Shown here in pieces: positions 9,386-16,768 of a stretch of 16,803 bases of DNA (position 1 is the first letter of the stretch; each line of letters opens with the position of its first letter). This DNA is from Acidobacteriaceae bacterium. GTDB taxonomy: Bacteria > Acidobacteriota > Terriglobia > Terriglobales > Acidobacteriaceae. The DNA is taken from assembly GCA_030040395.1 (NCBI GenBank), contig JASHTU010000112.1, positions 1 to 16,803 of the forward strand, read 5' to 3'. The notes beneath the pieces are model-generated. The model saw only the letters and a program-made list of their open reading frames with translations. It was not told the DNA's origin and did not search any database. The translations under genes and the position numbers were made by a program.

Positions 9386-10750
9386 TCACGGGGTGTGCAG
9401 CTCGTTTAGCCAATCCTGCATATGCCCGAGCGCGCGCAGCAGGTCCAGACGCGCTTTGGTCAAATCCAGCCCGGCTTCGAGCGCATCCTCGTATCTCTGC
9501 CGCTCAGTAATCATGGTTTGCTGCTCCGCCGTTGGACTCAACTGGGGCTGCGCGTTCGGTCCGGCTCCGGCGCCGTTGCCCAGCTCCAGTTGCGACTGCA
9601 CGCTCTTCAACTGCTCGCCCGCGATTTCCTCCTTCAGCTTCGCAATCTCGGCTTGCGCGTCGAGCTCGCGCAATTCGCTGCTCAGCTCCACGATCTGCAC
9701 ATCGTTTTGCCGCTGCGCCTGTTCGGCCTCGACACGAGCGCGCAGCGCGTCCGCCGCCGATTCCCGCGCCCGCGACCGGAACCCGAGGTTGAAGACTGGC
9801 AATTGGATGGAGAAACCGGAGCTGAAGTTGTTGGGGGGCAGATGTCCATGGTCGGCCGCGGTGTTGAAGTACTTGTTAATGCTATTCAGCAGCGTGGTGT
9901 TGCGGTTGTAAAGAAGGCCCAGGCCCACCTGCGGCCACCATCTGCGTTCTTCGTCGCCTTTGGCCATGCGCTCTTTAGAGCGCGCCTGCATCTCAGCCGA
10001 TTCGTAGCCTGGGGTCGGTTGTGGCGGCTCATCCCCGGTGATCGCCGGAATCGAGGGAATACTGGCGTGGTCCGGGGTGATCGATCCCGCAGGCATATTC
10101 GTCATCTCCGTAATCTGTTTCGAGAGCGTTGCGGCGCGGGTCTCCAGGTGCAGCCAGTTGAGTTTGAGCTGCGCGGCCGTCAATTGCGCCTGCAACAGCG
10201 AGATCAGAGGATCGACGCCGGCGTCGGTCCGCTCCTGCTCGATAGCCACCAGCCGGCTTGCATCCGCTTCCTGCTCGCGCGCCGCCTCCAGTTCCCGGTC
10301 CACCGTGTCCAGTTCGATGTAGTTCGTCGAGGCGTCCAGCGCCACCTGCTCACGCGCGTCCTTGAGTGAAAACTCCGCGGCTTTGAGCCCCAGGCGGGCC
10401 GCCTGGGCGTAGCGGATCATGGGCATGCTGAAGGCCATCGATTGAACGTTGGCATCCCATAGCGTCGGCAATGAGCCGGTAAAGCCGATTTCCGGGAAGG
10501 CCGGCAGTCCGGAACCGAGAGAGAGGGCGGGGATGAAAACATCGTGGCTCTCCTCGAGCGACGCGGTTGCTTTTGCCACGTCAGCCTCGGCCAGCCGCAC
10601 TGCGGTGCTGTTACGCTGCGCCAGTTCGACCACCGTCGTCAACGACACCTGGGCCCGCGTCGCTGCGGGCGTGGCCGCCAACGCCGCCATCGCAAGAGCC
10701 GCCAAGCCCTTCCGCAGGCTGCCTCCCCTGGTCACGCGATGATCTCCCAT
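9386..10750 (-). CDS. TolC-like outer membrane efflux protein
   Basis: This 454-residue protein has a signal peptide (hydrophobic core at about 15-30, likely cleavage after ATRA near residue 33). Two long alpha-helical repeats follow, with heptad-rich segments such as LAEADVAKATASLEES and further coiled coils at about 140-200 and 330-420, as in the outer membrane efflux family (OEP). TolC-type trimers form the exit duct of tripartite pumps and type I secretion. The length fits the family. The ATG at 10750 shares its A with the TAA stop of the upstream TPR gene (TAATG), so translation is coupled. It is the last gene of a three-gene operon with a HlyD-type adaptor. The inner-membrane pump that must complete the machine is not in the window. 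The family call is strong; the exported substrate is unknown. Confidence 0.87.
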   Translation of the reverse strand: MGDHRVTRGGSLRKGLAALAMAALAATPAATRAQVSLTTVVELAQRNSTAVRLAEADVAKATASLEESHDVFIPALSLGSGLPAFPEIGFTGSLPTLWDANVQSMAFSMPMIRYAQAARLGLKAAEFSLKDAREQVALDASTNYIELDTVDRELEAAREQEADASRLVAIEQERTDAGVDPLISLLQAQLTAAQLKLNWLHLETRAATLSKQITEMTNMPAGSITPDHASIPSIPAITGDEPPQPTPGYESAEMQARSKERMAKGDEERRWWPQVGLGLLYNRNTTLLNSINKYFNTAADHGHLPPNNFSSGFSIQLPVFNLGFRSRARESAADALRARVEAEQAQRQNDVQIVELSSELRELDAQAEIAKLKEEIAGEQLKSVQSQLELGNGAGAGPNAQPQLSPTAEQQTMITERQRYEDALEAGLDLTKARLDLLRALGHMQDWLNELHTP

Positions 10751-11742
10751 TAATGTTTGAAATCCTGTGCCGGCGCGTATTCGTGCGCCAGTTCGTATGC
10801 GGTCTCTTCGTCCTGCTGCGCGCCGGCGTCGTCGCCCAGCGCGTGTTTGAGGTGCGCCAGACGGTGGTAAGCCACAAATGCAGGTCCTTCGTCGGTTCGG
10901 TCACTCCCGGCCAGGTACTGCTCGAGCATCCTCGCAGCCAGAGCCGGATCCCGGTTGGACTGGATCAATACGCCCGCGCCGTCGTAAAGCGCCACGCCCG
11001 CGTGCGGGTCGCGCTCCGCGGCGTCAATGCAGTTCTGAATGGCCCCATCCATCTCTGTCCAGCGCCGGCGTAGCTGATAAAACCGGGCCAGCGTGGCCCA
11101 CTCGCGGGACGGGTGCGGGCTGGCCGCGACGGCCTTCTTGAGCTCCTGTTCAGCAGCTCCGGAATCGTTCCGCTCCTCGGCCATCTCCGCCCGCAGTTCG
11201 CTCGCCCGCGCCGGGTCGATGCGGTCCAACACCTCGGCCACGCTCTCGGCCTTGTCTAATCCGCCTCCGAGCGCTGCAGGAGCGTCCACGTAATACTCGC
11301 CCAGGTCGGCGAGCGCCGCGGCATTGCGCGGATTCAGCGTTGTCGCGGCCTGAAATTCCTGGAATGTCTGTTTGCCCAACCTGTACGCGGATAGGAATGA
11401 CGCCCGGCTGGCCTTCTCGCCCAGCGCCCGGCCCAGCCACAAGTGATCGTCGGAGTTTTCCGGTTCCAGACCCACTGCTTGCTGGCAGGCGGCGATCGCC
11501 GCATTCCACTGCTCCAACCTGAACTGCACCCGGCACTCCAAAGCCTCCGCTTCGGCGTTCTCCGCTCCACCCCGCGGCAGCGATGCAATCAAAGTCAGCG
11601 CCCGGTCCGCTTCTCCGGCCTGCAAAGCAGCGTTCGCCTTCCCGAGGGTTCTGGCCGGGTCTTGCGCCGACCGGGCGCCCGCGGTCAGGCCGGCAAGCAG
11701 AAGCGCTTGCACTGCGCACAACTTTGCCAGCGTCCCCCTCAC
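10750..11742 (-). CDS. Exported tetratricopeptide-repeat protein
   Basis: This 330-residue protein has an N-terminal signal peptide (about 1-25, ending AGARSA). The rest is helical with TPR-like units: AALQAGEADRALTLIASL near the start, WNAAIAACQQAVGLEPEN, FQAATTLNPRNAAALADLGEYY, and C-terminal repeats. A periplasmic scaffold role is likely; no catalytic motif is visible. The GTG start at 11742 overlaps the TGA stop of the adaptor gene (GTGA), and its own stop overlaps the TolC-like gene, so the three are tightly coupled. It occupies the place where an ABC or RND pump gene normally sits between adaptor and TolC, which suggests it serves the efflux or secretion complex. That function is inferred from position alone. 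Confidence 0.75.
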   Translation of the reverse strand: MRGTLAKLCAVQALLLAGLTAGARSAQDPARTLGKANAALQAGEADRALTLIASLPRGGAENAEAEALECRVQFRLEQWNAAIAACQQAVGLEPENSDDHLWLGRALGEKASRASFLSAYRLGKQTFQEFQAATTLNPRNAAALADLGEYYVDAPAALGGGLDKAESVAEVLDRIDPARASELRAEMAEERNDSGAAEQELKKAVAASPHPSREWATLARFYQLRRRWTEMDGAIQNCIDAAERDPHAGVALYDGAGVLIQSNRDPALAARMLEQYLAGSDRTDEGPAFVAYHRLAHLKHALGDDAGAQQDEETAYELAHEYAPAQDFKH

Positions 11743-12977
11743 TGCTCAACCTGGATGGGCACGCCCTGCTGCAAGGGCTGTCCACTCTCTGTTCCGGTCG
11801 CCACCAAGTCGCCCTGATTTAACCCCGAGAGGATCGGCACTTGGGTCAAGGTGGGGGCGCCGATGGTCACCGGGGTCCGCTTCAACCCTCCGTTCACGAT
11901 CTGATACACGTAGTACTGTCCGTTCTCCGAATACAAGGCCGCCCGCGGGCAGCTCAACGCGTTCGGTTGACTCGAGACCGTCACCTGGACGGTGACATTT
12001 GTATCCGGCAACAGCCCCGAATCCGATTCGTCAATCACCACCAGCACTTCGCCCACCCGGCGCGTGCCGTAAGTAATCACGGTGACCGGAATGCGCACGA
12101 TATGACCATTCCACACGCGGCCCGGTTTGGCGTCCCAGCGGATAACAATCTGCTGCCCCACGGCAAGTTGGCCGATCTCTGGTTCGTCGAAGTATGCCCG
12201 CACCCGCTCGTGCTTGAGATCCGCCATCTGCAGGATCAGTTTGCCCTGCTCCTCGAACTCCGAGGGCGCCGCGTCCATGCTGTATACGGTTCCATCAATC
12301 GGCGCGTAGATCTTCGTCTGCGCTTCCACCTGCCGCGCCGCCGCCAGCCCGGCCTCCGCGTCGGCCACGGCCGCGCGCGCCCGCGCGATCTCATCCGGCG
12401 AGTAACGGCTATGCGCGCTTTGCTCGGCCGCGCTCAGGCTCTCCTGTGCCACCTGCAAACGCTGCCGCGCCGCCGCCACCTCGCCCGGCGACGCCGCTCC
12501 AGTTCCCGCCAGTTTGGTCAGGGCGTCCAGATCCTGCTGCGCCTGGTTCTGCGTCAGCCGGTCCTGCGCCACCTCAGCCGCTGCGGCCTGGCGCTGTTCC
12601 TGTGTGCCATTATGCGTCACCGCATCCAGCGCCGCCTGCGCGGCTTTCACACCGCTCTCTGCGCTGGCCACCCGCGCCTGCGCTTCCACGTCGTTCAGCG
12701 CCACCAGCAGCTTGCCGGCCGGAACATGATCGCCCGGCTGCACGTATACCGCCTCAACAGTGGTCGAAAGCGGGCTGTAAAACTGGTACGGCCGCACCGG
12801 CTCAACGAGCCCGTTGGTGCTCACCGTGTTCACAATAATCTCGTGCCTGATCTCCGCCGCGCGCACCACCAGTCGCTGGCGAAAGAAGGAACGCGCCGTG
12901 AAAAATACAATAAGGAGCACCACCACCACGGCCAGCCAAAGCCAGCCCCGGTGCCATTGCGTTCTTTCGTGAGCCAT
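11739..12977 (-). CDS. HlyD/MacA-type periplasmic adaptor (membrane fusion protein)
   Basis: This 412-residue protein has a short cytoplasmic N-terminus and one membrane helix (about 12-31), then the usual adaptor domains. The first half of the lipoyl domain includes YVQPGDHVPAGKLLVAL. A long Ala/Gln/Glu-rich alpha-helical hairpin spans about 95-215, and the second lipoyl half includes IYAPIDGTVYSM. The beta-barrel has FDEPEIGQLAVGQQ, and a membrane-proximal domain with PILSGLNQGDLVATG ends the protein. Such proteins link an inner-membrane pump to TolC. The ATG at 12977 has AAGG two bases upstream, a short spacing, and the gene leads the operon with the TPR and TolC-like genes. MacA-like adaptors usually accompany an ABC pump (MacB); none is found on either side. 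The gene upstream, queF, is divergent. The family is sure; the partner pump and substrate are unknown. Confidence 0.87.
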   Translation of the reverse strand: MAHERTQWHRGWLWLAVVVVLLIVFFTARSFFRQRLVVRAAEIRHEIIVNTVSTNGLVEPVRPYQFYSPLSTTVEAVYVQPGDHVPAGKLLVALNDVEAQARVASAESGVKAAQAALDAVTHNGTQEQRQAAAAEVAQDRLTQNQAQQDLDALTKLAGTGAASPGEVAAARQRLQVAQESLSAAEQSAHSRYSPDEIARARAAVADAEAGLAAARQVEAQTKIYAPIDGTVYSMDAAPSEFEEQGKLILQMADLKHERVRAYFDEPEIGQLAVGQQIVIRWDAKPGRVWNGHIVRIPVTVITYGTRRVGEVLVVIDESDSGLLPDTNVTVQVTVSSQPNALSCPRAALYSENGQYYVYQIVNGGLKRTPVTIGAPTLTQVPILSGLNQGDLVATGTESGQPLQQGVPIQVEQ

Positions 12978-12986
12978 TACCTTAAC

Positions 12987-13009
12987 CAGAGTCAGTATAT
13001 AAGACTCAG
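12987..13009 (-). promoter_or_regulatory. Dyad with embedded -10 box upstream of the adaptor operon
   Basis: On the plus strand GAGTC (12989-12993) and GACTC (13003-13007) form an inverted repeat with nine bases between, extended by a C/G pair outside. On the minus strand the spacer contains TATACT (12994-12999), a good -10 hexamer. Initiation would give a leader of about a dozen bases with the AAGG before the ATG at 12977. No good -35 is seen. An operator for a repressor or activator overlapping the promoter is possible. Confidence 0.35.
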
Positions 13010-13098
13010 AATCATGCCCTTAGGAACCGAAAAATTCGGGCTTTTCATGGCTTGGCGCTGCATTTTCCTTGTCTGCGGCCTCGCCTTTTGCCGGCTCG

Positions 13099-13111
13099 TA
13101 CAATATTTTCA
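13099..13111 (+). promoter_or_regulatory. -10 promoter element of queF, possibly leaderless
   Basis: TACAAT at 13099-13104 is followed by six bases and the ATG at 13111, the same spacing as in front of the first EamA-like gene. Transcription would start at the ATG, and no Shine-Dalgarno lies between. No convincing -35 is visible. Confidence 0.4.
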
Positions 13112-13509
13112 TGGCCTCACCACCGCGCTACACGGCCGAACACGCCAAGGCCGGCCTGGACTTCGCCTTTCCCACCATCGAAACCTGGCAAAACCAGTTT
13201 CCCGGCTACGAAATCCAGATCGACGATCCGGAGCTAACTTCGGTCTGCCCCAAAACCGGCCTCCCCGACTTTGGCGCACTCACCATCCGCTACATGCCCC
13301 GCGACCGCTGCCTCGAGCTCAAGTCGCTCAAAGAGTACCTCTTCAGCTATCGCAATCTCGGCATCTTCCAGGAAAACATCGTCAACCAAGTGCTTGAAGA
13401 CGTCGTCAAGGCGTGCAATCCGGTTTGGGCGGTAGTCAAAGGCGAGTTTCGTCCCCGCGGCGGCATCGGCACAACCATTGAAGCGCGCTGGCCCCGCCCC
13501 GAACACTGA
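13111..13509 (+). CDS. queF: NADPH-dependent 7-cyano-7-deazaguanine reductase
   Basis: This 132-residue single-domain QueF of the T-fold family reduces preQ0 to preQ1 in queuosine biosynthesis, a four-electron nitrile reduction. Cys46 in SVCP and Asp53 in LPDF have the seven-residue spacing of the catalytic Cys and Asp. The signature ELKSLKEY lies at 69-76, and the nucleobase-binding Glu88 sits in IFQEN. In the well-studied Bacillus enzyme the residue before this Glu is His; here it is Gln87. The family pattern is otherwise intact, so activity is expected. The ATG at 13111 is chosen over an upstream in-frame TTG at 13069, which would add 14 unlikely residues and would lie in front of the -10 box. 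The length fits the short, type I QueF proteins. No other queuosine gene is visible nearby, and it is divergent from the adaptor operon. Confidence 0.92.
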   Translation: MASPPRYTAEHAKAGLDFAFPTIETWQNQFPGYEIQIDDPELTSVCPKTGLPDFGALTIRYMPRDRCLELKSLKEYLFSYRNLGIFQENIVNQVLEDVVKACNPVWAVVKGEFRPRGGIGTTIEARWPRPEH

Positions 13510-13607
13510 ATGCCCGCTCCATCCAGCCGGCCTGAATGCACAAATCGTTGCGCCTTTGGTTGCGGGATGTGATACATTGGGCGCCATCCCGTCCTGAGGC
13601 GAAGACC

Positions 13608-13901
13608 ATGAAACAGTTCCCAACGGCGTTGTTCATAGTCGGCGTGCTTTTGCTCATGTCCGGCGGTCTCTACACGCTGCTCAAAAAGATCGCCCTCACC
13701 GCGGCTCATCCCCTGGTTCTGACAGCTCCGCTGCCCGCCCCTCCAGCATTCGACGCGGCTACCGTGATGCGGATGGCAATCAGCCTGGGTCTGCTGGGGG
13801 CGAGCTTGTTTGTTATTCTTTCCAAGCGCTATACGCCCACCGACAGGCACTGGGCCTACGCGACCGTCGGCACAATTCTGGGATTCTGGCTTCCCAAATA
13901 G
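13608..13901 (+). CDS. Small membrane protein of unknown function
   Basis: This 97-residue protein has a hydrophobic segment at about 5-25, a proline-rich periplasmic-type linker with PLPAPPAF, a second helix at about 53-72, and a weaker hydrophobic C-terminus. I do not recognise a family. The ATG at 13608 has GAGG eight bases before it; an upstream in-frame start at 13536 gives an N-terminus that does not look like a protein of this kind. It lies 24 bases before the MFS transporter gene and about 100 after queF, so it is probably co-transcribed with the transporter. A TACATT hexamer at 13573-13578 with TTGCGC 19 bases further upstream is a weak promoter candidate. Confidence 0.6.
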   Translation: MKQFPTALFIVGVLLLMSGGLYTLLKKIALTAAHPLVLTAPLPAPPAFDAATVMRMAISLGLLGASLFVILSKRYTPTDRHWAYATVGTILGFWLPK

Positions 13902-13925
13902 CCGATTACCCGAGACCAACCTCTC

Positions 13926-15161
13926 TTGCCTACTGGCTTCGCCAAACTTCGCCCGCGCATGAGCCCTGTTCTGGGCACGGTCTTGCTGCTGCTCGCCCTC
14001 AACCTGCTCAACTATATCGATCGCTACATCCTCTCCGGCGAGATGCGGCCTATTCAGCGCGAGTTCCACGCCACCGACCAGCAAATGGGCGCCTTGGGCA
14101 CGGCGTTTTTCGTCTTCTATATGCTGGCCGCGCCGCTGACCGGCTGGCTCGGCGACCGTTTCCGGCGCAAGCCGCTCATCATCACCGGCGCGGCCCTTTG
14201 GAGCCTTGCAACTTTAGCGGCACTCTGGGTGCATAGCTACGCGACCCTTTACCTGCGCCAGGCGCTGGTAGGCATCGGGGAGGCTACTTTCGGCATCTTC
14301 GCACCTGCCGTGCTCTCGGACTTTTATCCCGAGCGCGATCGCAACCGGATTCTCTCCATCTTCTACGTCGCCATTCCCGTCGGTGCCGCGTTTGGCTACC
14401 TCGCCGGCGGCGAGTTGGGCTCTCGCTGGGGCTGGCGCGCTCCGTTTTTCATCTGCTCGATCCCCGGCTTTCTGGCCGCCGCTCTTTACGCCTGGCTGGC
14501 CCGCGAGCCGGAGCGGGGAGCCGAGGACCACATCCGGTCCACCCTGGACCGGAATACAGTGCTGGGCATTTTCCGTAATCCTGCGTTTCTGACCGCAACC
14601 TTCGGCCTGGCCACGCTGACTTTCGCCATGGGGGGCATCTCCTGGTGGATGCCGGAGTTTCTCCGTCGCTCGGCGGGCATGTCGATGGGTACGGCGAGCC
14701 TGACGGTGGGCGCAACCACGGTCATCGACGGGATTGCCGGGACCCTGGTCGGCGGCTGGCTGGCCCAGATCTGGCTGCGCACCGACCATCGCGCCCTCTA
14801 CCTGTTCTCGGCATGGAGCGTGGCGCTGACGCTGCCTTGCGGGGTGCTGCTCTTTTTCGGGCCGCGATCGTGGGCTGTGCCTTCGCTCTTTGCCGCCGAG
14901 TTCTTCCTCTTCCTCAACACCGGCCCGCTGAACACCGCTTTAGTCAACTCCGTGTCCGCGCCGGTCCGCGCCACCGCGCTCTCCGTGAATCTTTTCTGCA
15001 TTCATTGCTTCGGCGACGCGTTTTCTCCGCAGATCATCGGCGCCATCTCCGACCACTCGAACCTGAGCATCGGCCTGGGCGCAACCCTGGTGTCGCTTCT
15101 CTTCTCCTGCGTAATACTTGTGTCGGGCGCGCGCTTCGCCCCGCCGCTCGAAGAACCCTGA
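13926..15161 (+). CDS. MFS transporter, Spinster-like
   Basis: This 411-residue protein has 12 predicted membrane helices. The first helix ends NYIDRY (29-33), and the loop between helices 2 and 3 is GDRFRRK (76-82), the MFS signature. GIGEATFGIFAPAVLSDF and the segment around SIFYVAIPVGAAFGY are typical of the Spinster (Spns) branch, whose eukaryotic members export lysolipids and sphingosine-1-phosphate; bacterial members have varied or unknown substrates. The start is uncertain. A TTG at 13926 gives this length, and an ATG at 13959 removes only 11 residues before the first helix; neither has a clear Shine-Dalgarno. It follows the small membrane protein by 24 bases. The gene to its right is convergent. 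The MFS class is sure, the Spinster branch likely, the substrate unknown. Confidence 0.85.
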   Translation: MPTGFAKLRPRMSPVLGTVLLLLALNLLNYIDRYILSGEMRPIQREFHATDQQMGALGTAFFVFYMLAAPLTGWLGDRFRRKPLIITGAALWSLATLAALWVHSYATLYLRQALVGIGEATFGIFAPAVLSDFYPERDRNRILSIFYVAIPVGAAFGYLAGGELGSRWGWRAPFFICSIPGFLAAALYAWLAREPERGAEDHIRSTLDRNTVLGIFRNPAFLTATFGLATLTFAMGGISWWMPEFLRRSAGMSMGTASLTVGATTVIDGIAGTLVGGWLAQIWLRTDHRALYLFSAWSVALTLPCGVLLFFGPRSWAVPSLFAAEFFLFLNTGPLNTALVNSVSAPVRATALSVNLFCIHCFGDAFSPQIIGAISDHSNLSIGLGATLVSLLFSCVILVSGARFAPPLEEP

Positions 15162-15243
15162 AAACGGAATTCAGCTTCGAGCTTCCTGCTCGCGCTGATG
15201 TGGGCAGCGACAAAAAAGGGAACATGGATCTTTCTGTCGGCCA

Positions 15244-15283
15244 ACTCGCTAACCTGCCGACTTGCTGACTCGCCGACCCGCTA
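15244..15283. repeat. Five tandem degenerate octamers, consensus ACYYGCYR
   Basis: Five octamers lie head to tail without gaps, starting at 15244, 15252, 15260, 15268 and 15276. Every copy fits ACYYGCYR exactly, yet no two copies are identical: positions 1, 2, 5 and 6 are constant, and the other four vary only by transitions. The last copy overlaps the stop codon of the minus-strand gene ending at 15281, and the array lies between convergent genes. It is not a known feature that I recognise. Confidence 0.6.
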
Positions 15284-15802
15284 CTTCCCCGTCCGCGACT
15301 CCTGATCGCGGCTGTTCATAAACGCCCGCCCCCCTCCCTGCGCACGCAAGTTGGGATCGCGGATTGGCGTCCGGCTCTCCTCGGCGTTGAAGCCATGGGC
15401 CAGCAGCGGGTTGGGCTTAAATTTCGGCGGACCTCCGTAAAACTGCCGGGCGTGGCTCAACACCATCCCCGCGCGCCCATGCATCGGCCGCACAATACCC
15501 CGGACCTGCACATTCTGATCGCGGTACTTGTTCAGCTCGCCCACCGTGTCGCGGTCTTCCCATAAGCTCTCGACCGTAAACCGGCAATCCGCGTCCGGAG
15601 TCTCGGGCGAGCACACGTCCAGGAACCGCGTTCCGTCTGCAAGTTGCACCACATCATAAATATGCGCGGAAATGCACACGTCTTTGTTGAGCATTTTCGC
15701 GGCTTGGTCGGCGGTGACGCACGGCTTCGCTTTCCCGGCAAGCGCAAGCGCCGGCGCGCAAACAGCAATCACCGCCAGCAAACGGTGAAGCTTGAGCCGC
15801 AT
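15281..15802 (-). CDS. Secreted protein of unknown function, OB-fold-like
   Basis: This 173-residue protein has a clear signal peptide (about 1-22, ending LALA). The mature part has four cysteines at 28, 43, 64 and 73, which could form two disulfides. Alternating beta-type segments such as DVCISAHIYDVVQL and NVQVRGIVRPMHG recall exported OB-fold proteins; this is a guess from pattern and not a recognised family. The C-terminal 50 residues are basic, polar and probably disordered, with two ESRT copies. The ATG at 15802 is chosen because GGAG lies seven bases upstream and the signal peptide starts there; the open frame extends to 15862 without a sensible N-terminus. The gene is divergent from the beta-barrel gene at 15923 across 120 bases. 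Confidence 0.72.
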   Translation of the reverse strand: MRLKLHRLLAVIAVCAPALALAGKAKPCVTADQAAKMLNKDVCISAHIYDVVQLADGTRFLDVCSPETPDADCRFTVESLWEDRDTVGELNKYRDQNVQVRGIVRPMHGRAGMVLSHARQFYGGPPKFKPNPLLAHGFNAEESRTPIRDPNLRAQGGGRAFMNSRDQESRTGK

Positions 15803-15887
15803 CGAAGAACTCCGCTGAGAATTGCAAACAGAGTAGCGCGATTTGCCGGCAAAGGAAAGCACTGATCAAGAAACCGCGCGGAATTCA

Positions 15888-15923
15888 TTGCCCCGGCATC
15901 CCGCCCGATTAATATCCTCTGCA
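15888..15923 (+). promoter_or_regulatory. Promoter of the outer-membrane beta-barrel gene
   Basis: TTGCCC (15888-15893), 16 bases, TAATAT (15910-15915), then seven bases to the ATG at 15923. Both hexamers match four of six consensus bases. There is no Shine-Dalgarno, so the mRNA is probably leaderless or nearly so. Confidence 0.5.
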
Positions 15924-16759
15924 TGGCGCGACTGGCGAGTGCACCCATGCTTCTCCTGCTTGCGGTGGCCGTGGCGTCCCACGCGGAACCGAAGCCCTGC
16001 GGCGCGGATGCGGGGAGTGCGATCTCAACCGACCGGCCGCAGATCACCGAAGCCAGCACCGCGGTCCCTTGCGGCAGCCTGCAGCTTGAGAATGGACTTG
16101 CCGATACCGAGGCCGGAGGCAAGTGGGGCCTCGATCTGCCCGAGACCTGGATGCGTTGGGGCGTTCAGGCGGGTGGCGAAGTGCGGTTCGCGGTTCCCGT
16201 CTACTTCAGCAACGAGCAGACAGCCACGGGTTTCAGCAGCGGCGCCGGCGATGTGGTGCTCGGCTACAAGCAGCACTTTGGGCCAGCGAAGAGATTCGAC
16301 GTTTCGGTGATTCCGTCGCTAAGTTTTCCCACCGGTTCAAGCCGGATCTCGAGCCACGGCTACGACCCCTCTCTGCAGATTCCATGGTCGCGCGGGCTCT
16401 CCAAGAACTGGACCACAGCGGGGATGTTCTCGGTCACCTGGCCGACTCAGCCTTCGGGTCGCAACACCACAGGGCAGGCCAGCGTGTACTTCGACCGCCA
16501 GCTCTCCAACCCCTGGGACGCGTGGGTGGAGTATTCGGGCTCGTTTCCCGAACGCGGTGGGTCGGCGCACATTTTGAACATGGGCGCGTGCTATAAGCCC
16601 ACACCGCACCAACAGATTGATTTTCACTGGAGTGTGGGACTTTCATCCGCCGCCCCGGATTATGCAGTCGGCGTGGGATACTCCGTACGGTTCCAATTGC
16701 TCCGCGCCAAGCCAGCCCACTCGCTGAATGCGGCCTCCGTGCGGTTTCCTAATTCCTAA
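15923..16759 (+). CDS. Outer membrane beta-barrel protein, MetA-pathway-like (transporter family)
   Basis: This 278-residue protein has a signal peptide (about 1-21, cleavage near SHA). The mature start contains ISTDRPQITEAS at 34-45 and GSLQLENG, the signature of the 'putative MetA-pathway of phenol degradation' family, which are predicted outer-membrane barrels. Alternating amphipathic strands run through the rest, for example AVPVYFS, DVVLGYKQHF, FDVSVIPSLSF and AWVEYSGSF, and the protein ends in a polar tail after the last strand. Despite the family name, a role in phenol degradation is not supported by neighbours. The start ATG at 15923 follows a promoter directly. It is divergent from the secreted protein gene. 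The fold is likely, while the function is unknown. Confidence 0.78.
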   Translation: MARLASAPMLLLLAVAVASHAEPKPCGADAGSAISTDRPQITEASTAVPCGSLQLENGLADTEAGGKWGLDLPETWMRWGVQAGGEVRFAVPVYFSNEQTATGFSSGAGDVVLGYKQHFGPAKRFDVSVIPSLSFPTGSSRISSHGYDPSLQIPWSRGLSKNWTTAGMFSVTWPTQPSGRNTTGQASVYFDRQLSNPWDAWVEYSGSFPERGGSAHILNMGACYKPTPHQQIDFHWSVGLSSAAPDYAVGVGYSVRFQLLRAKPAHSLNAASVRFPNS

Positions 16760-16768
16760 TCCCTGCTT

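Noticed and set aside
11841..13397. Long plus-strand frame (518 codons) opposite the adaptor gene
   Set aside because: Arg/His/Leu-rich antisense shadow; the minus strand encodes a full HlyD-type adaptor and the end overlaps queF in a different frame.
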